In this document: one piece after another, positions 7,540 through 16,497 of the stretch
Layout: the number at the start of each line of letters is the position of its first letter
How positions within the stretch are numbered: the first letter of the stretch is position 1
Source of the DNA: an uncultured Spirochaetota bacterium
GTDB taxonomy: Bacteria > Spirochaetota > Spirochaetia > Treponematales > Rectinemataceae
Direction of reading: 5' to 3'
Assembly (NCBI GenBank): GCA_903821875.1
Contig: CAIJMU010000097.1
Location: forward strand, 1-64,000
DNA: 64,000 nt
Translations under genes and position numbers: made by a program
The notes under the pieces: generated by a model
Told to the model about the DNA's origin: nothing
Databases searched by the model: none
What the model saw: only the letters and a program-made list of their open reading frames with translations

Positions 7540-10500
7540 TTGAAAATACGGCAAGGCAGCAACCTGATAACGCTGATCATATCGGTCTTCGCGGTCGTCA
7601 CGCTGGCTTCCATCATCAGCTCGTCCCTCCTCCTCGAGGCGCGCCGCTCCTCCTTCCTCATGCTCCTGGGCCTCAACGAAGCTGCCGGGCTCCTGCAGAG
7701 GGGCAGCGAGTCGCTTCGCAAGGACGCAGAGGCCTACGTCACCACCGGGGAACGGCGCTACCGTGACAGCTTCGAACACGAGTACCTCCAGGGGAAAAGC
7801 CGCGAGGAAGCGGTCCAGTCCCTCGTCAGGCTCGGGCTGACAGCCGGGGAGCGCAATCTCGTCGAGCAGATCAAGCACTACTCCGACAGCCTCGTCGACA
7901 CCCTGGTTTCCGCCATGGACCTCCGGGAGAGGGGAGACCTGGCAGGATCGGTCGGTCTGGTCTTCGGCGAACCGGCCCTCGGCTACGCAGACAGCATCGA
8001 CAGGGGTGGGAGCGCCTTGCAGGCAAGCCTGCGCACGCGGCTCGACACCCGGATCGCCGGCCTGACCTCGGCCTCCTTCCTCCAATCACTCATCTCCGGC
8101 CTTGCCGTCGTAGTGAACCTCCTGGCGATCCTGGCGGCCTTCCGTGTCTTCTACCGGCGGAAGCTCATAGATCCCATCGTCGACCTCACCGACAGGACGC
8201 TGGCCCTCCTCAAGGGAGACCACGGGCTGCGTTACGGGCACCTGGGGGAGCAATCGGAGATCGGGGACCTGGCGCGTGCGCTCGAGGACTACCGCAGGAT
8301 GGGCGAGGAGATCGAAAGGCAGCGTTGGGTCAAGCAGGGCCTGTCGGAGATCTCCGAGGCGCTCCAGCACATCGACTCCTTCGGGGGCTTCGGCGATGTG
8401 CTGCTCTCGGGACTGGCTCCCCTCCTCCGAGCGGGCCGGGGAAACTTCTACATGCGCGACGGACACGGGGACGAATTCCGCTGCGTGGGAGGCTACGGAC
8501 GCGATCCTGCAAGCGAGATCCAGTTCGCCCTCGGCCAGGGCATCCTCGGCCAGGCGGCCAAGGACGGGGGCACGATCATCCTGAAGGACATCCCGGCCGA
8601 CTACCTGGGCATAGGAACCGGGCTCGGGTCGGCGATGGCCACGGCGATCGTCATAATTCCCATCATCGGGAAGGAGAAGGTTCTGGCGGTCGTCGAGCTG
8701 GCCACCTTCACCGACTTCGACGGGAGGACCGGCGCGCTCATCGGGGAGGTGTCCACGACCTTCTCGCCGCGCCTGGAGCTTCTCATGGGAGCGCTCAAGA
8801 CGGAGGAACTCCTGGCCTGGAGCCAGGAGCAGTCGCGCTCGCTCGAGGACCAGGCGGCCGAGCTGGCCGTGCAGCAGGAGAGCATCCGGGCCGGCGGCGA
8901 GGACCTCCTGAAGGAGAAGGCCCGCCTCCAGGAAATCATCGACACCTCGCCGATCGGCTTTGTCATCTCCGTGGACGGCATCATCCGCATGGTCAATCCG
9001 GCCTTCGAGGCCATGATCGGCGTCGGGCAGGACACGGACATGATCGACATCTACGTCGACCCCCAGGACAGCGACATGATCCTCGACGCGCTCAACGTCC
9101 ACGGGATCATGCGCAATTTCGAACTCAGGCTCTTCGGATCCGGGGGCCAGCCCAAGGAATTCCTGGCAACCTACATGCTTTCGCAGTGGGAGGGCGAACA
9201 GGCCGTCCTGGTCTGGCTCATCGACATCACCGAGCGCAAGCGCATAGAGCTCCAGGTGGAGATGGAGCGGGCGCGCTTCAACCATATCCTCGAGACGGCA
9301 CCCGTCGGCGTGGGCATCAGCGTCGGTGGCATCATGCGCTTCGTGAACCCTCGCCTCGCCCACCTCATCGTCGCGGAGGTCGGCAGATCCGTGGATGACC
9401 GCTACGTGGATCCCACCGAGGCAGCGAAGGTCGCCGGCTCCGTCTACGAGGGCCAGATGCTCAAGGACTACGAGCTGCAGATGTACGATCGCAGGCAGAA
9501 TCCCCGGAATCTCCTGGCTACCTACATGGCAATGGACTGGGAGGGCGAACCCGCCATCCTCGGCTGGCTGATCGACATCACCCGGAGCAAGCAGGCCGAG
9601 CGTGAACTCGCGGCCGCGAAGGAGGTTGCCGAGGAGGCGACGAGGATGAAATCGGATTTCCTGGCCAACATGAGCCACGAGATACGAACGCCGATGAACG
9701 CCATCATCGGGATGTCACACCTGGCGATGAAGACCGAGATGTCGCCGAAGCAGCGCGACTACCTCCGCAAGATCCAGGCTTCCAGCCAGCACCTCCTGGG
9801 CATCATCAACGACATACTGGACTTCTCCAAGATCGAGGCCGGAAAGCTCACAATTGAGAACATCGACTTCGAGCTCGAGAAGGTCCTCGACAATGTCGCC
9901 ACCCTCATCGGCGACAAGGCCGGCGCAAAGGGCCTCGAACTGGTCTTCGACGTGGCCGGGGACGTCCCGAACCATCTTATGGGCGATCCGCTCCGCGTCG
10001 GGCAGATCCTCATCAATTACGCGAACAACGCGGTGAAGTTCACGGAGTCCGGCGAGATCGACATCAAGATCGCCCTTGCCTCCGAAGACGACGAAGGAGT
10101 CATGCTGCGCTTCGAGGTCCGCGACACCGGCATCGGGCTCACACCCGAGCAGTGCACCCTCCTCTTCCAGAGCTTCCAGCAGGCCGACACCTCGACCACG
10201 CGGAAATTCGGGGGCACCGGGCTCGGCCTGGCGATCTCCAAGCGCCTGGCCACCCTCATGGCGGGCGATGTCGGCGTGGACAGTGAATTCGGCAAGGGTT
10301 CGACCTTCTGGTTTACGGCACGCCTGGGCAAGGGTGTCGAAAGGGGAAGCAGGCTGATGCCCGCCGCGGATCTCAGGGGCAGACGCATGCTGGTCGTGGA
10401 CGACAACCAGACGGCACGCGCCGTGCTCGTGCACCTTCTTTCGGCCATGACCTTCCAGGTCGGCGACTCTGCCTCCGGCGCGGAGGCCATCATCGAGGTG

Positions 10501-11883
10501 GCGCGTGCAGCCCGGGCCGGGGAGCCCTATGAGATCGTCTTCCTCGACTGGCAGATGCCCGGCATGGACGGCATCGAGGCAGGTCGGAGGATCAAGGCCC
10601 TCGGCCTCGAACCGCCTCCGCACCTGGTGATGATCACTGCCTATGGGCGGGAAGAGGTCATGCAGCAGACCCTGGAGTCGGGCTTTGACAGCATCCTCAT
10701 CAAGCCCGTCAACCAATCACTCTTGTTCGACACGAGCATGCAGGTGCTCGGTCATCCCGACGCTGCCAGGCAAGCCGGAACGAATCCCCTTTCAGCGCCG
10801 GTAGAACTCATCTCGGCGCTGAGCGGTGCCCGCGTGCTTCTGGTCGAGGACAACGAGCTCAACCAGGAAGTTGCGGCAGGGCTCCTCGGAGAGGTCGGCG
10901 TCCTGGTGGAATTCGCGGGGAACGGCGAGATCGCGCTGCAAAAAGTCAAGAAAGGGAAATACGACGCCGTTCTGATGGACATGCAGATGCCGGTTATGGA
11001 CGGCATCACTGCCACGATAGAGATCCGGAAGGATCCATCCTTCGCAGGATTACCCATAATTGCGATGACCGCCAGCGCGCAGCAGGTCGACCGCGATCGC
11101 TGCCTAGCCGCCGGGATGAACGACCACGTGGTCAAGCCGATCGACCCCGACGAGCTCTTCTCGCGGCTCCGGCACTGGATCGGCAGCCGTCCAGGAAGGA
11201 AGCCCGGCGAAGCCGCTGCCCCCCCTCTGCCTCCGCAGCCGGATCCGGCCAGGGAGGGCGCCTCTACATGGCTTCCCGAAGACATCCCCGGAGTGGACAT
11301 GAAGCTGGGTCTCGGCCGCGTCCTTGGCAAGAGGAAGGCCTATGTAGCAATGCTGCGCAAATTCGCCTCGGGGCAGAAGGAAACCAGCGGAGCGCTCGAC
11401 GCGGCGATCGGGGTCGGGAACATGGCCGATGCCGAGCGCCTCGCGCACACCCTCAAGGCAGTCTCGGGGAACATCGGCGCGACAGGACTGCAGAAGGAGG
11501 CGGAGAGGCTCGAGACCGCGATCCGTGCGCAGGAAAATGCGCTCTCGGTCGAAGAGCGGAAGGCCGCCGTGGACGACAGGCTCATCCCCCTCATCGACGC
11601 CCTCGACAGCTTCTTTCCGGTGGAATCGGGCGTCACCGCTGTCGGGGCGGAACAGGCAGGCAGGCGCGAGGAGGTCCTCGCGAAGCTCTCGGCCCTCCTT
11701 GCGGACAATGACGCTTCGGCCACCGACTTCGTGGAGGCCGAAGCCGCCTTCCTCTCAGCCTCCCTGGGAAGTGCCTTCACCAGGCTGGGCAGCCTCGTGC
11801 GGAACTTCGATTTCGAGGCTGCCCTTGCCGCCATCGCCAGGCTGTCCGAAGACCAGGGCAGCGGGGCGGAAAGCAGGCCATGA
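7540..11883 (+). CDS. Hybrid sensor histidine kinase (HAMP-GAF-PAS-PAS-HisKA-HATPase-REC-REC-HPt)
   Basis: I chose the TTG at 7540 because GGGAGG lies about 7 nt upstream and the product then begins LKIRQGSNLITLIISVFAVV, directly giving the first membrane helix. The 1447-residue protein has two membrane helices (about 8-32 and 185-208) around a periplasmic helical sensor, then HAMP, a GAF domain (about 270-400), a coiled coil, and two similar PAS domains that each repeat a FLATYM/NLLATYM...WLIDIT pattern. HisKA follows with FLANMSHEIRTPMNA (His713), then HATPase (about 820-940), two receivers (D1003 and D1147) and an HPt with LAHTLKAVSG (His1303). All phosphorelay residues are present. Its stop overlaps the cyclase start in ATGA, so the receiver-cyclase is a likely output partner. 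Confidence 0.9.
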   Translation: MKIRQGSNLITLIISVFAVVTLASIISSSLLLEARRSSFLMLLGLNEAAGLLQRGSESLRKDAEAYVTTGERRYRDSFEHEYLQGKSREEAVQSLVRLGLTAGERNLVEQIKHYSDSLVDTLVSAMDLRERGDLAGSVGLVFGEPALGYADSIDRGGSALQASLRTRLDTRIAGLTSASFLQSLISGLAVVVNLLAILAAFRVFYRRKLIDPIVDLTDRTLALLKGDHGLRYGHLGEQSEIGDLARALEDYRRMGEEIERQRWVKQGLSEISEALQHIDSFGGFGDVLLSGLAPLLRAGRGNFYMRDGHGDEFRCVGGYGRDPASEIQFALGQGILGQAAKDGGTIILKDIPADYLGIGTGLGSAMATAIVIIPIIGKEKVLAVVELATFTDFDGRTGALIGEVSTTFSPRLELLMGALKTEELLAWSQEQSRSLEDQAAELAVQQESIRAGGEDLLKEKARLQEIIDTSPIGFVISVDGIIRMVNPAFEAMIGVGQDTDMIDIYVDPQDSDMILDALNVHGIMRNFELRLFGSGGQPKEFLATYMLSQWEGEQAVLVWLIDITERKRIELQVEMERARFNHILETAPVGVGISVGGIMRFVNPRLAHLIVAEVGRSVDDRYVDPTEAAKVAGSVYEGQMLKDYELQMYDRRQNPRNLLATYMAMDWEGEPAILGWLIDITRSKQAERELAAAKEVAEEATRMKSDFLANMSHEIRTPMNAIIGMSHLAMKTEMSPKQRDYLRKIQASSQHLLGIINDILDFSKIEAGKLTIENIDFELEKVLDNVATLIGDKAGAKGLELVFDVAGDVPNHLMGDPLRVGQILINYANNAVKFTESGEIDIKIALASEDDEGVMLRFEVRDTGIGLTPEQCTLLFQSFQQADTSTTRKFGGTGLGLAISKRLATLMAGDVGVDSEFGKGSTFWFTARLGKGVERGSRLMPAADLRGRRMLVVDDNQTARAVLVHLLSAMTFQVGDSASGAEAIIEVARAARAGEPYEIVFLDWQMPGMDGIEAGRRIKALGLEPPPHLVMITAYGREEVMQQTLESGFDSILIKPVNQSLLFDTSMQVLGHPDAARQAGTNPLSAPVELISALSGARVLLVEDNELNQEVAAGLLGEVGVLVEFAGNGEIALQKVKKGKYDAVLMDMQMPVMDGITATIEIRKDPSFAGLPIIAMTASAQQVDRDRCLAAGMNDHVVKPIDPDELFSRLRHWIGSRPGRKPGEAAAPPLPPQPDPAREGASTWLPEDIPGVDMKLGLGRVLGKRKAYVAMLRKFASGQKETSGALDAAIGVGNMADAERLAHTLKAVSGNIGATGLQKEAERLETAIRAQENALSVEERKAAVDDRLIPLIDALDSFFPVESGVTAVGAEQAGRREEVLAKLSALLADNDASATDFVEAEAAFLSASLGSAFTRLGSLVRNFDFEAALAAIARLSEDQGSGAESRP

Positions 11884-12971
11884 ATATACCAATTATGAAT
11901 ACAAAGCCCGAAGTGCCCCAGGCTGCGAAGATAGTGCTCGTCGTGGACGACAGCCCGGACAACATCATGGTGCTCAAGGAAGTGCTCGGATCGGAATTCG
12001 CCATCCGCGTCGCGACCTCGGGACCCAAGGCGCTGGAGATCTGCCACGGCGCCGTGAAGCCTGACATCATCCTCCTCGACATCATGATGCCCGGGATGGA
12101 CGGCTACGAGGTCTGCGCCAGGCTCAAGGCCGACGCGGAAACCGCCGGCATCCCGGTGATCTTCGTAACTGCGATGACCGACGAGCAGGACGAGGCGAAG
12201 GGGCTGGGGATGGGTGCCATCGACTACATCACCAAGCCCATCAGCCCGACGATCGTGATACAGCGCGTGAGGAACCACCTGGAACTCCGGGCTGCCCGCC
12301 TCGCCCTCGAGGGCCTGAGCCGGCATTATTCCTCCTACCTCTCGCCCGAACTGGTCGAGGGCATCAGGGCGGGCTCGATCGCCGGCAAGATCGGAGCGCA
12401 GCGGAAAGAGCTCACGGTGATGTTCTCCGACATCGAGGACTTCACCCCGAAATCCGAGCGCCTGGGCCCTGAAGCCCTCACCCTGGCCCTGAACAGCTAC
12501 TTCGAGGCAATGGCCCGCATCGTGGCCAAGCACCGGGGTACCCTCGACAAATTCATAGGCGATTCGGTCATGGTCTTCTTCGGAGACCCCGAGAGCCAGG
12601 GCCTCAGAGAGGACGCGGTCGCCTGCGTAGCCATGGCCCTGGAAATGCAGGCCCAGATCCCCCTGGTCGTGGAGGGCTGGAAGAGGCTTGGCATCGAGGA
12701 GTCGCTGGGCATCCGCATCGGGATGGCAACCGGCCCCTGCACGGTCGGCAATTTCGGCTCGAGTTCCCAGCTTACCTACACGATCTTCGGGAGCACCGTC
12801 AACCTCGCATCGCGGCTGGAGTCGAGCGGGGGTCCGGGAAAAATAGTCGTGTCCGAACGGACCTGGGAGCTGATCGGCGCTGACTTCACGGGACGGGCGC
12901 TGGCTCCGCTTTCGCTCAAGGGCATGGCCCAGCCGACGAGCGCCTACGAGATTCTGGGGGCCAAGGGCTGA
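11880..12971 (+). CDS. Response regulator with class III adenylate cyclase domain
   Basis: The 363-residue protein has a receiver domain (acidic pair D23/D24, phospho-acceptor D67 in IILLDIMMPGMDGYE, Lys119), a linker helix, and a class III nucleotide cyclase domain (about 170-345). The metal-binding aspartates are D184 (VMFSDIEDFT) and D228 (KFIGDSVM). K224 and T301 occupy the base-recognising positions, the Lys/Thr pair seen in bacterial adenylate cyclases, and N308 and R312 (VNLASR) fill the transition-state positions. All catalytic residues are present, so ATP-to-cAMP activity is predicted. The start overlaps the hybrid kinase stop (ATGA), making phosphorelay control of cAMP synthesis the obvious hypothesis. 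Guanylate cyclase activity is less likely on these residues. Confidence 0.9.
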   Translation: MNIPIMNTKPEVPQAAKIVLVVDDSPDNIMVLKEVLGSEFAIRVATSGPKALEICHGAVKPDIILLDIMMPGMDGYEVCARLKADAETAGIPVIFVTAMTDEQDEAKGLGMGAIDYITKPISPTIVIQRVRNHLELRAARLALEGLSRHYSSYLSPELVEGIRAGSIAGKIGAQRKELTVMFSDIEDFTPKSERLGPEALTLALNSYFEAMARIVAKHRGTLDKFIGDSVMVFFGDPESQGLREDAVACVAMALEMQAQIPLVVEGWKRLGIEESLGIRIGMATGPCTVGNFGSSSQLTYTIFGSTVNLASRLESSGGPGKIVVSERTWELIGADFTGRALAPLSLKGMAQPTSAYEILGAKG

Positions 12972-12990
12972 GAGAGGGAAGCAAACCATT

Positions 12991-13027
12991 GATGTCTTGA
13001 CATCTTACTTATTTGTGCCATGATGTC
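12991..13027 (+). promoter_or_regulatory. vapB promoter with palindromic candidate operator
   Basis: GATGTC at 12991-12996 and GACATC at 12999-13004 form a perfect 6-bp inverted repeat with a 2-nt centre, and a third GATGTC lies at 13022-13027. The palindrome overlaps a perfect TTGACA -35 box (12997-13002). A CATGAT -10-like box at 13019-13024 (spacer 16) ends 6 nt before the vapB ATG. Autorepression by the VapBC complex is expected for this family. The operator assignment is inference from symmetry and position. Confidence 0.55.
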
Positions 13028-13030
13028 AGT

Positions 13031-13285
13031 ATGAGATCCACACTGACCATCGAGGACGATACCGATCAGCGCGTCCGGAAGCTCGCGGAAAGCGAGCACT
13101 GCTCCTACAAGGAGGCAGTCAACCTCGTGCTTGCCCGGGGCCTTGAGGCGCTTTCGGTTGCAGAGTCTCCCCCCCGCTACAGCGTGAGGGCCTTCGATGC
13201 CGGCTTCCAGCCCGGTATCGACCTCGGGAAGCTCAACGAGCTCGCCGACGGCGAGCTTGCCGACGGCAGCGGGGACGAGGCGTGA
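13031..13285 (+). CDS. VapB-type ribbon-helix-helix antitoxin
   Basis: The 84-residue protein begins MRSTLTIEDDTDQRVRKLAE, a ribbon-helix-helix DNA-binding strand, followed by two helices (YKEAVNLVLARGLEAL). Its C-terminal tail (about 50-84) is the expected toxin-neutralising part. I start it at the ATG at 13031. An in-frame GTG-type start at 13013 would lie inside the promoter/operator elements. There is no Shine-Dalgarno, consistent with a leaderless transcript. Its stop overlaps the toxin start (GTGA), the usual coupled order. The RHH fold is recognised from the N-terminal pattern; partner specificity is inferred from adjacency. Confidence 0.85.
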   Translation: MRSTLTIEDDTDQRVRKLAESEHCSYKEAVNLVLARGLEALSVAESPPRYSVRAFDAGFQPGIDLGKLNELADGELADGSGDEA

Positions 13286-13710
13286 TCCTTCCCGACCTCA
13301 ACCTCGTCGTCTCCGCCTATAATACTGCCTCACCCTGGTATGAGCGCGCCCGGCTTTGGTGGGAGGACAGCCTCAACGGCCCTGAAATCGTGGGGCTGGC
13401 TCCTGTTGTCGCCCTTGGTTTTGTCCGCCTCCTGTCCAATCCCAAGGTGGTGGTCCGTCCCGTAAGTCCCGCCATCCTCCTCGATGTTGTCGCAGAATGG
13501 CTCGATACGGGGCGGGTTAAATATATCGTGCCAGGACTGCGCCATGTGCGGATCATGCGCGGGCTCTTCGAGGCAAGCGCTGCAGGCTCTTCGATGACGA
13601 CTGACATCCACCTCGCGGCCCTCGCCATCGAGCAGGGAGCGACCATGGCCAGCAGCGACAGCGATTTTCGGAGGCTCTCGGGCTTCAGGCTCGTAAATCC
13701 GCTTGAGTGA
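13282..13710 (+). CDS. VapC-type PIN-domain ribonuclease toxin
   Basis: The 142-residue PIN-domain protein starts at a GTG that overlaps the antitoxin stop. It shows the PIN acidic residues: D5 in ILPDLNLVVSAYN, an Asp in MTTDIHLAALAIEQGA, and the SSDSDFRRL motif near the C-terminus. VapC toxins cleave RNA, often tRNA, when not bound by VapB. The AIEQGATMASSDSDF pattern places it with the TA_VapC_Mycobact-like PIN subgroup. The gene looks intact. Its 3' end overlaps the convergent solute-binding gene by 26 bp, with no terminator between them. Confidence 0.88.
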   Translation: MILPDLNLVVSAYNTASPWYERARLWWEDSLNGPEIVGLAPVVALGFVRLLSNPKVVVRPVSPAILLDVVAEWLDTGRVKYIVPGLRHVRIMRGLFEASAAGSSMTTDIHLAALAIEQGATMASSDSDFRRLSGFRLVNPLE

Positions 13711-14440
13711 GGCCCCGGAGGCCCAGGCGCGCGATGCAGGTGCCAAGGAAGCCTGAAGCCTTGATGTCAGCGACAAAGGCCTCGAGAGCCTCGCCGACTG
13801 AAGCGTCGCGGGCAGCCGGTACCGCCATAGCCTGCTCGATAACCATAAAGCGCCCAGGCAGGAGCCGGAGGAGGGGCCTGCCCGCTGCGTCGCGCAGCTT
13901 CCCGCTGTCAGCCTCGAGCTGCTGCCGCACGCCGGCAGCCACCTCGTAGCCCCCTTCGAGGAAGGTCGCGACCACTTCTGGAGAGCTGGGCGCGCGCACG
14001 AGTTCCGCGCTTTTGATCGTCCTGCTCAGGAAGAGGTCGTAGGCGCTGCCCTTGCCCACCACGATGCGCCTTCCCCCACGATCGACCTCGTCGTTGGACA
14101 GGATGGGCGAATCCGATCGTACTAGATAGGAACCTTCGATGAGCACATAAGGCCTGCTGAAGCGCAGTCCGGCTCCACGCTCCGGGTCGACAGCGAAAAA
14201 GCCTAGGTCCGCACGACCCTCGCGGACCGCCTCCACCGAAGCGGCGGCCCCTTCGAAGCAGACGAATTCGAGGCCGAGGCCCAGGCGGGCGGCCAGTTCG
14301 CCCGCGAGTTCCACCGACAGTCCCTTGGGTGGGGCACCCTCCTGTCCCCGCTGCGCCAGAAGGGGATTTCCCAAATTGATCGAGGCCCTAAGCGTCCCGC
14401 CGGGAGCGAAGGCCCTCGCAAGGGTCGCATCGATGGTCAT
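13685..14440 (-). CDS. Solute-binding (SBP_bac_3-like) protein without signal peptide
   Basis: The 251-residue product has the family 3 periplasmic binding fold: LRASINLGNPLLAQ, then GLSVELAGELAARLGLGLEF, GRADLGFFAVDPERGAGLRF and a hinge with YVLIEGSYLVRSDSPI. Unlike most relatives it has no signal peptide or lipobox, starting MTIDATLARAFAPGGTL. Its ATG overlaps the tctA stop (ATGA), so it is the last gene of the tct operon. It may be a cytoplasmic ligand-binding or sensing accessory, or it may have lost its export signal. The frame is open well upstream, but that part is inside tctA. No alternative start supplies a hydrophobic leader. Confidence 0.75.
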   Translation of the reverse strand: MTIDATLARAFAPGGTLRASINLGNPLLAQRGQEGAPPKGLSVELAGELAARLGLGLEFVCFEGAAASVEAVREGRADLGFFAVDPERGAGLRFSRPYVLIEGSYLVRSDSPILSNDEVDRGGRRIVVGKGSAYDLFLSRTIKSAELVRAPSSPEVVATFLEGGYEVAAGVRQQLEADSGKLRDAAGRPLLRLLPGRFMVIEQAMAVPAARDASVGEALEAFVADIKASGFLGTCIARLGLRGLTQADLRA

Positions 14441-15966
14441 AGTGCCTTCTTTCCCCTTCCCGAGAGGGCCCGGAACCCCATCGGGATGTACTTCCAGTAG
14501 GGATTCGTGATCGAGGCAAAGGCGAGAATCATGAAAAAGCAGGCGATGGGACGGTTGAAGAAGATGGCGATGCTTCCATCGGAGATGATGAGGGACTGGC
14601 GCATCTTTTCTTCCATCATCTTGCCGAGGACCATGCCCAGGATGACCGGGGCGGCCGGGATGTCGGCCTTCTTGAAGCCGAAGCCGATGAGGCCGAAGAC
14701 GATCATGATGAAGAGGTCCTCCACCGCGTTGTTGGCCGTGAATACGCCCATGAAGGAGAACAGCACTATGAACATCGTCAGGAGGTACTGGGGTATGTCC
14801 AGGAGCTTTACCCACATGCCGACCAGGGGGAGGTTGAGCACGAGGAGCATTACGTTGCCGATATACATCGAGGCGATGAGGCCCCAGACGAATTCGGGCT
14901 GGGCGGTGAACAACATCGGCCCGGGCTGGAGCCCCAGCATGATGAGGGCGCCGAGCATGATGGCCGTCGTGCCCGAACCGGGGATGCCGAGGCAGAGGAG
15001 GTGGATGAGGGAACCGCCGGCAGCCGCGTTGTTGGCCGCCTCGGGGGCAGTGACTCCCTCGATGATGCCGGTACCGAGGAGGGCACGCCGCCTCGCCACC
15101 TTCTTCTCGAGGCCGTAGGCCACGAAGCTCGCCACAGCCGCACCTGCGCCCGCGACGCCCCCGACAAAGAAGCCGGAGATCGTCCCGCGCCCGCAGGATG
15201 GCCAGAAGTGCTTCCAGTCCTCCCGGGTGAGCATGAGCCCGCCCTTGATCTTGATGAGTTCGACCTTCGTGGCCTTGCTCATCTCGACGAGGTTGACGAA
15301 GACCTCGGTGATGGCAAAGAGACCAATTGCGACGACCAGGAATTCGATGCCATCCATGAAGCGTATGTTGCCGAAGGTAAAGCGGGGGACCGAGGACTGG
15401 AGGTCGATGCCGACCATCGCTATGGCCAGGCCGAAGAGCGTAGCCAGGAGGGCCTTCACGATGGAGCGGCCGGCGAGGCTGGTAACGACCGTGAGTCCCG
15501 CCACCATGAGGGCGAAGAATTCCGGTGGCCCGAATCTCAGGGCAATCTGCGCGATCAGGGGCCCGAAGAGCATCAGCATGATGGTGGCAAAGGTACCGGC
15601 TATGAAGGAAGCGATGGCCGCCGCCGCGAGGGCGGGACCGGCGCGCCCGTTCTTGGCCATCCTGTTTCCGTCGATGCAGGTGACGACCGAGGAGGACTCG
15701 CCGGGAGTGTTGACGAGGATCGAGGTGGTGGAACCACCGTACATGGCCCCGTAGTAGATGCCCGCCATCAGGATGATGGCCGAGGTCGGGGGCATGCTGA
15801 GGCTGAAGGCCAGGGGAATCAAAAGGGCTATGCCCGTCATCGGCCCGATGCCGGGAAGCACCCCGATGATGGTTCCCATGAACACGCCGACAAAGGCCAA
15901 AAGGAGGTTGATCGGAGTGCCAGCGACTCCGAAACCGAGGGCGACATTGTGGAAGAAATAATCCAT
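14437..15966 (-). CDS. tctA: Tripartite tricarboxylate transporter large membrane subunit
   Basis: This 509-residue polytopic protein has the TctA pattern: an N-terminal VGVFMGTIIGVLPGIGP repeat, NTPGESSSVVTCIDG, a central SGFFVGGVAGAGAAVASFVA, and a second LGIPGSGTTAIMLGALIML repeat. About 11-12 membrane helices are expected. With TctB and the periplasmic TctC it forms a secondary, ion-driven uptake system for citrate-like or other carboxylates; the substrate cannot be read from sequence. It lies 13 nt after tctB and overlaps the following solute-binding gene by ATGA. Confidence 0.93.
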   Translation of the reverse strand: MDYFFHNVALGFGVAGTPINLLLAFVGVFMGTIIGVLPGIGPMTGIALLIPLAFSLSMPPTSAIILMAGIYYGAMYGGSTTSILVNTPGESSSVVTCIDGNRMAKNGRAGPALAAAAIASFIAGTFATIMLMLFGPLIAQIALRFGPPEFFALMVAGLTVVTSLAGRSIVKALLATLFGLAIAMVGIDLQSSVPRFTFGNIRFMDGIEFLVVAIGLFAITEVFVNLVEMSKATKVELIKIKGGLMLTREDWKHFWPSCGRGTISGFFVGGVAGAGAAVASFVAYGLEKKVARRRALLGTGIIEGVTAPEAANNAAAGGSLIHLLCLGIPGSGTTAIMLGALIMLGLQPGPMLFTAQPEFVWGLIASMYIGNVMLLVLNLPLVGMWVKLLDIPQYLLTMFIVLFSFMGVFTANNAVEDLFIMIVFGLIGFGFKKADIPAAPVILGMVLGKMMEEKMRQSLIISDGSIAIFFNRPIACFFMILAFASITNPYWKYIPMGFRALSGRGKKAL

Positions 15967-15979
15967 GTTCCGTTCCTTC

Positions 15980-16483
15980 CTAGAACCCGAGAAGGGTCAG
16001 GGGCCCCTTCGGCAGGTCGACGCGGAGTAACAGGCTGAAGGCGAAGTAGATGCCGAAGCTGCCCACGAGGGAAATGATGACATCACGGAGGATGTGGCGC
16101 CGGTCGAGGATCAGGATGCCCGCCATCAGCGCGAGGAAGGTGGAGATCGCGAAGCCCAGGGGCACAAAGAGGAGGGCATAGGCCACCATGTCCAAAAGGA
16201 CCAGGCCCATCAGCTTGAAGTTGGCCTTGTCCTCGAGCTTCTCCTCGGCTCCGATCATCTCGGCGCGCTTTTCGTCATCCTTGATCTTCCCGAGGAAGGC
16301 CTGGAAGAGGTAGATGATCGAAAGTCCGGTCATGAGGAAGCCTATGGCCTTCGGGAAGCCGTCGGGGCCGAGCTGCTGTCTGTAGATGGGCTTGTGGATG
16401 TCGAAGGCAGCCATGAGGAAGGCTACGGAAAACAGGGCGACAAGGACGCTCGCGATCCGGTCTTCTCGCTTGGAGGTGGCCAT
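15980..16483 (-). CDS. tctB: Tripartite tricarboxylate transporter small membrane subunit
   Basis: This 167-residue protein has four predicted membrane helices (VLVALFSVAFLMAAF, IGFLMTGLSIIYLFQAFL, MGLVLLDMVAYALLFVPLGF, VIISLVGSFGIYFAFSLLL). Size and place between tctC and tctA identify it as TctB, the poorly conserved small subunit. AAGGAG at 16491-16496 precedes the ATG by 7 nt. That Shine-Dalgarno begins 1 nt after the T-tract of a terminator hairpin lying between tctC and tctB, so transcription into tctBA is probably only partial. Confidence 0.88.
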   Translation of the reverse strand: MATSKREDRIASVLVALFSVAFLMAAFDIHKPIYRQQLGPDGFPKAIGFLMTGLSIIYLFQAFLGKIKDDEKRAEMIGAEEKLEDKANFKLMGLVLLDMVAYALLFVPLGFAISTFLALMAGILILDRRHILRDVIISLVGSFGIYFAFSLLLRVDLPKGPLTLLGF

Positions 16484-16497
16484 GGGGATGCTCCTTG

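Noticed and set aside
8086-9678. Long antisense open frame (about 530 codons) opposite the hybrid kinase
   Set aside because: It mirrors a GC-rich real gene with clear domains. The product is rich in Asp/Glu/Val/Leu/His runs with no family motif, as expected from antisense of high third-position GC. Similar long antisense frames at 2351-3415, 4876-6159, 11340-12989, 17707-19416, 40222-41910 and 60864-62216 were rejected for the same reason.
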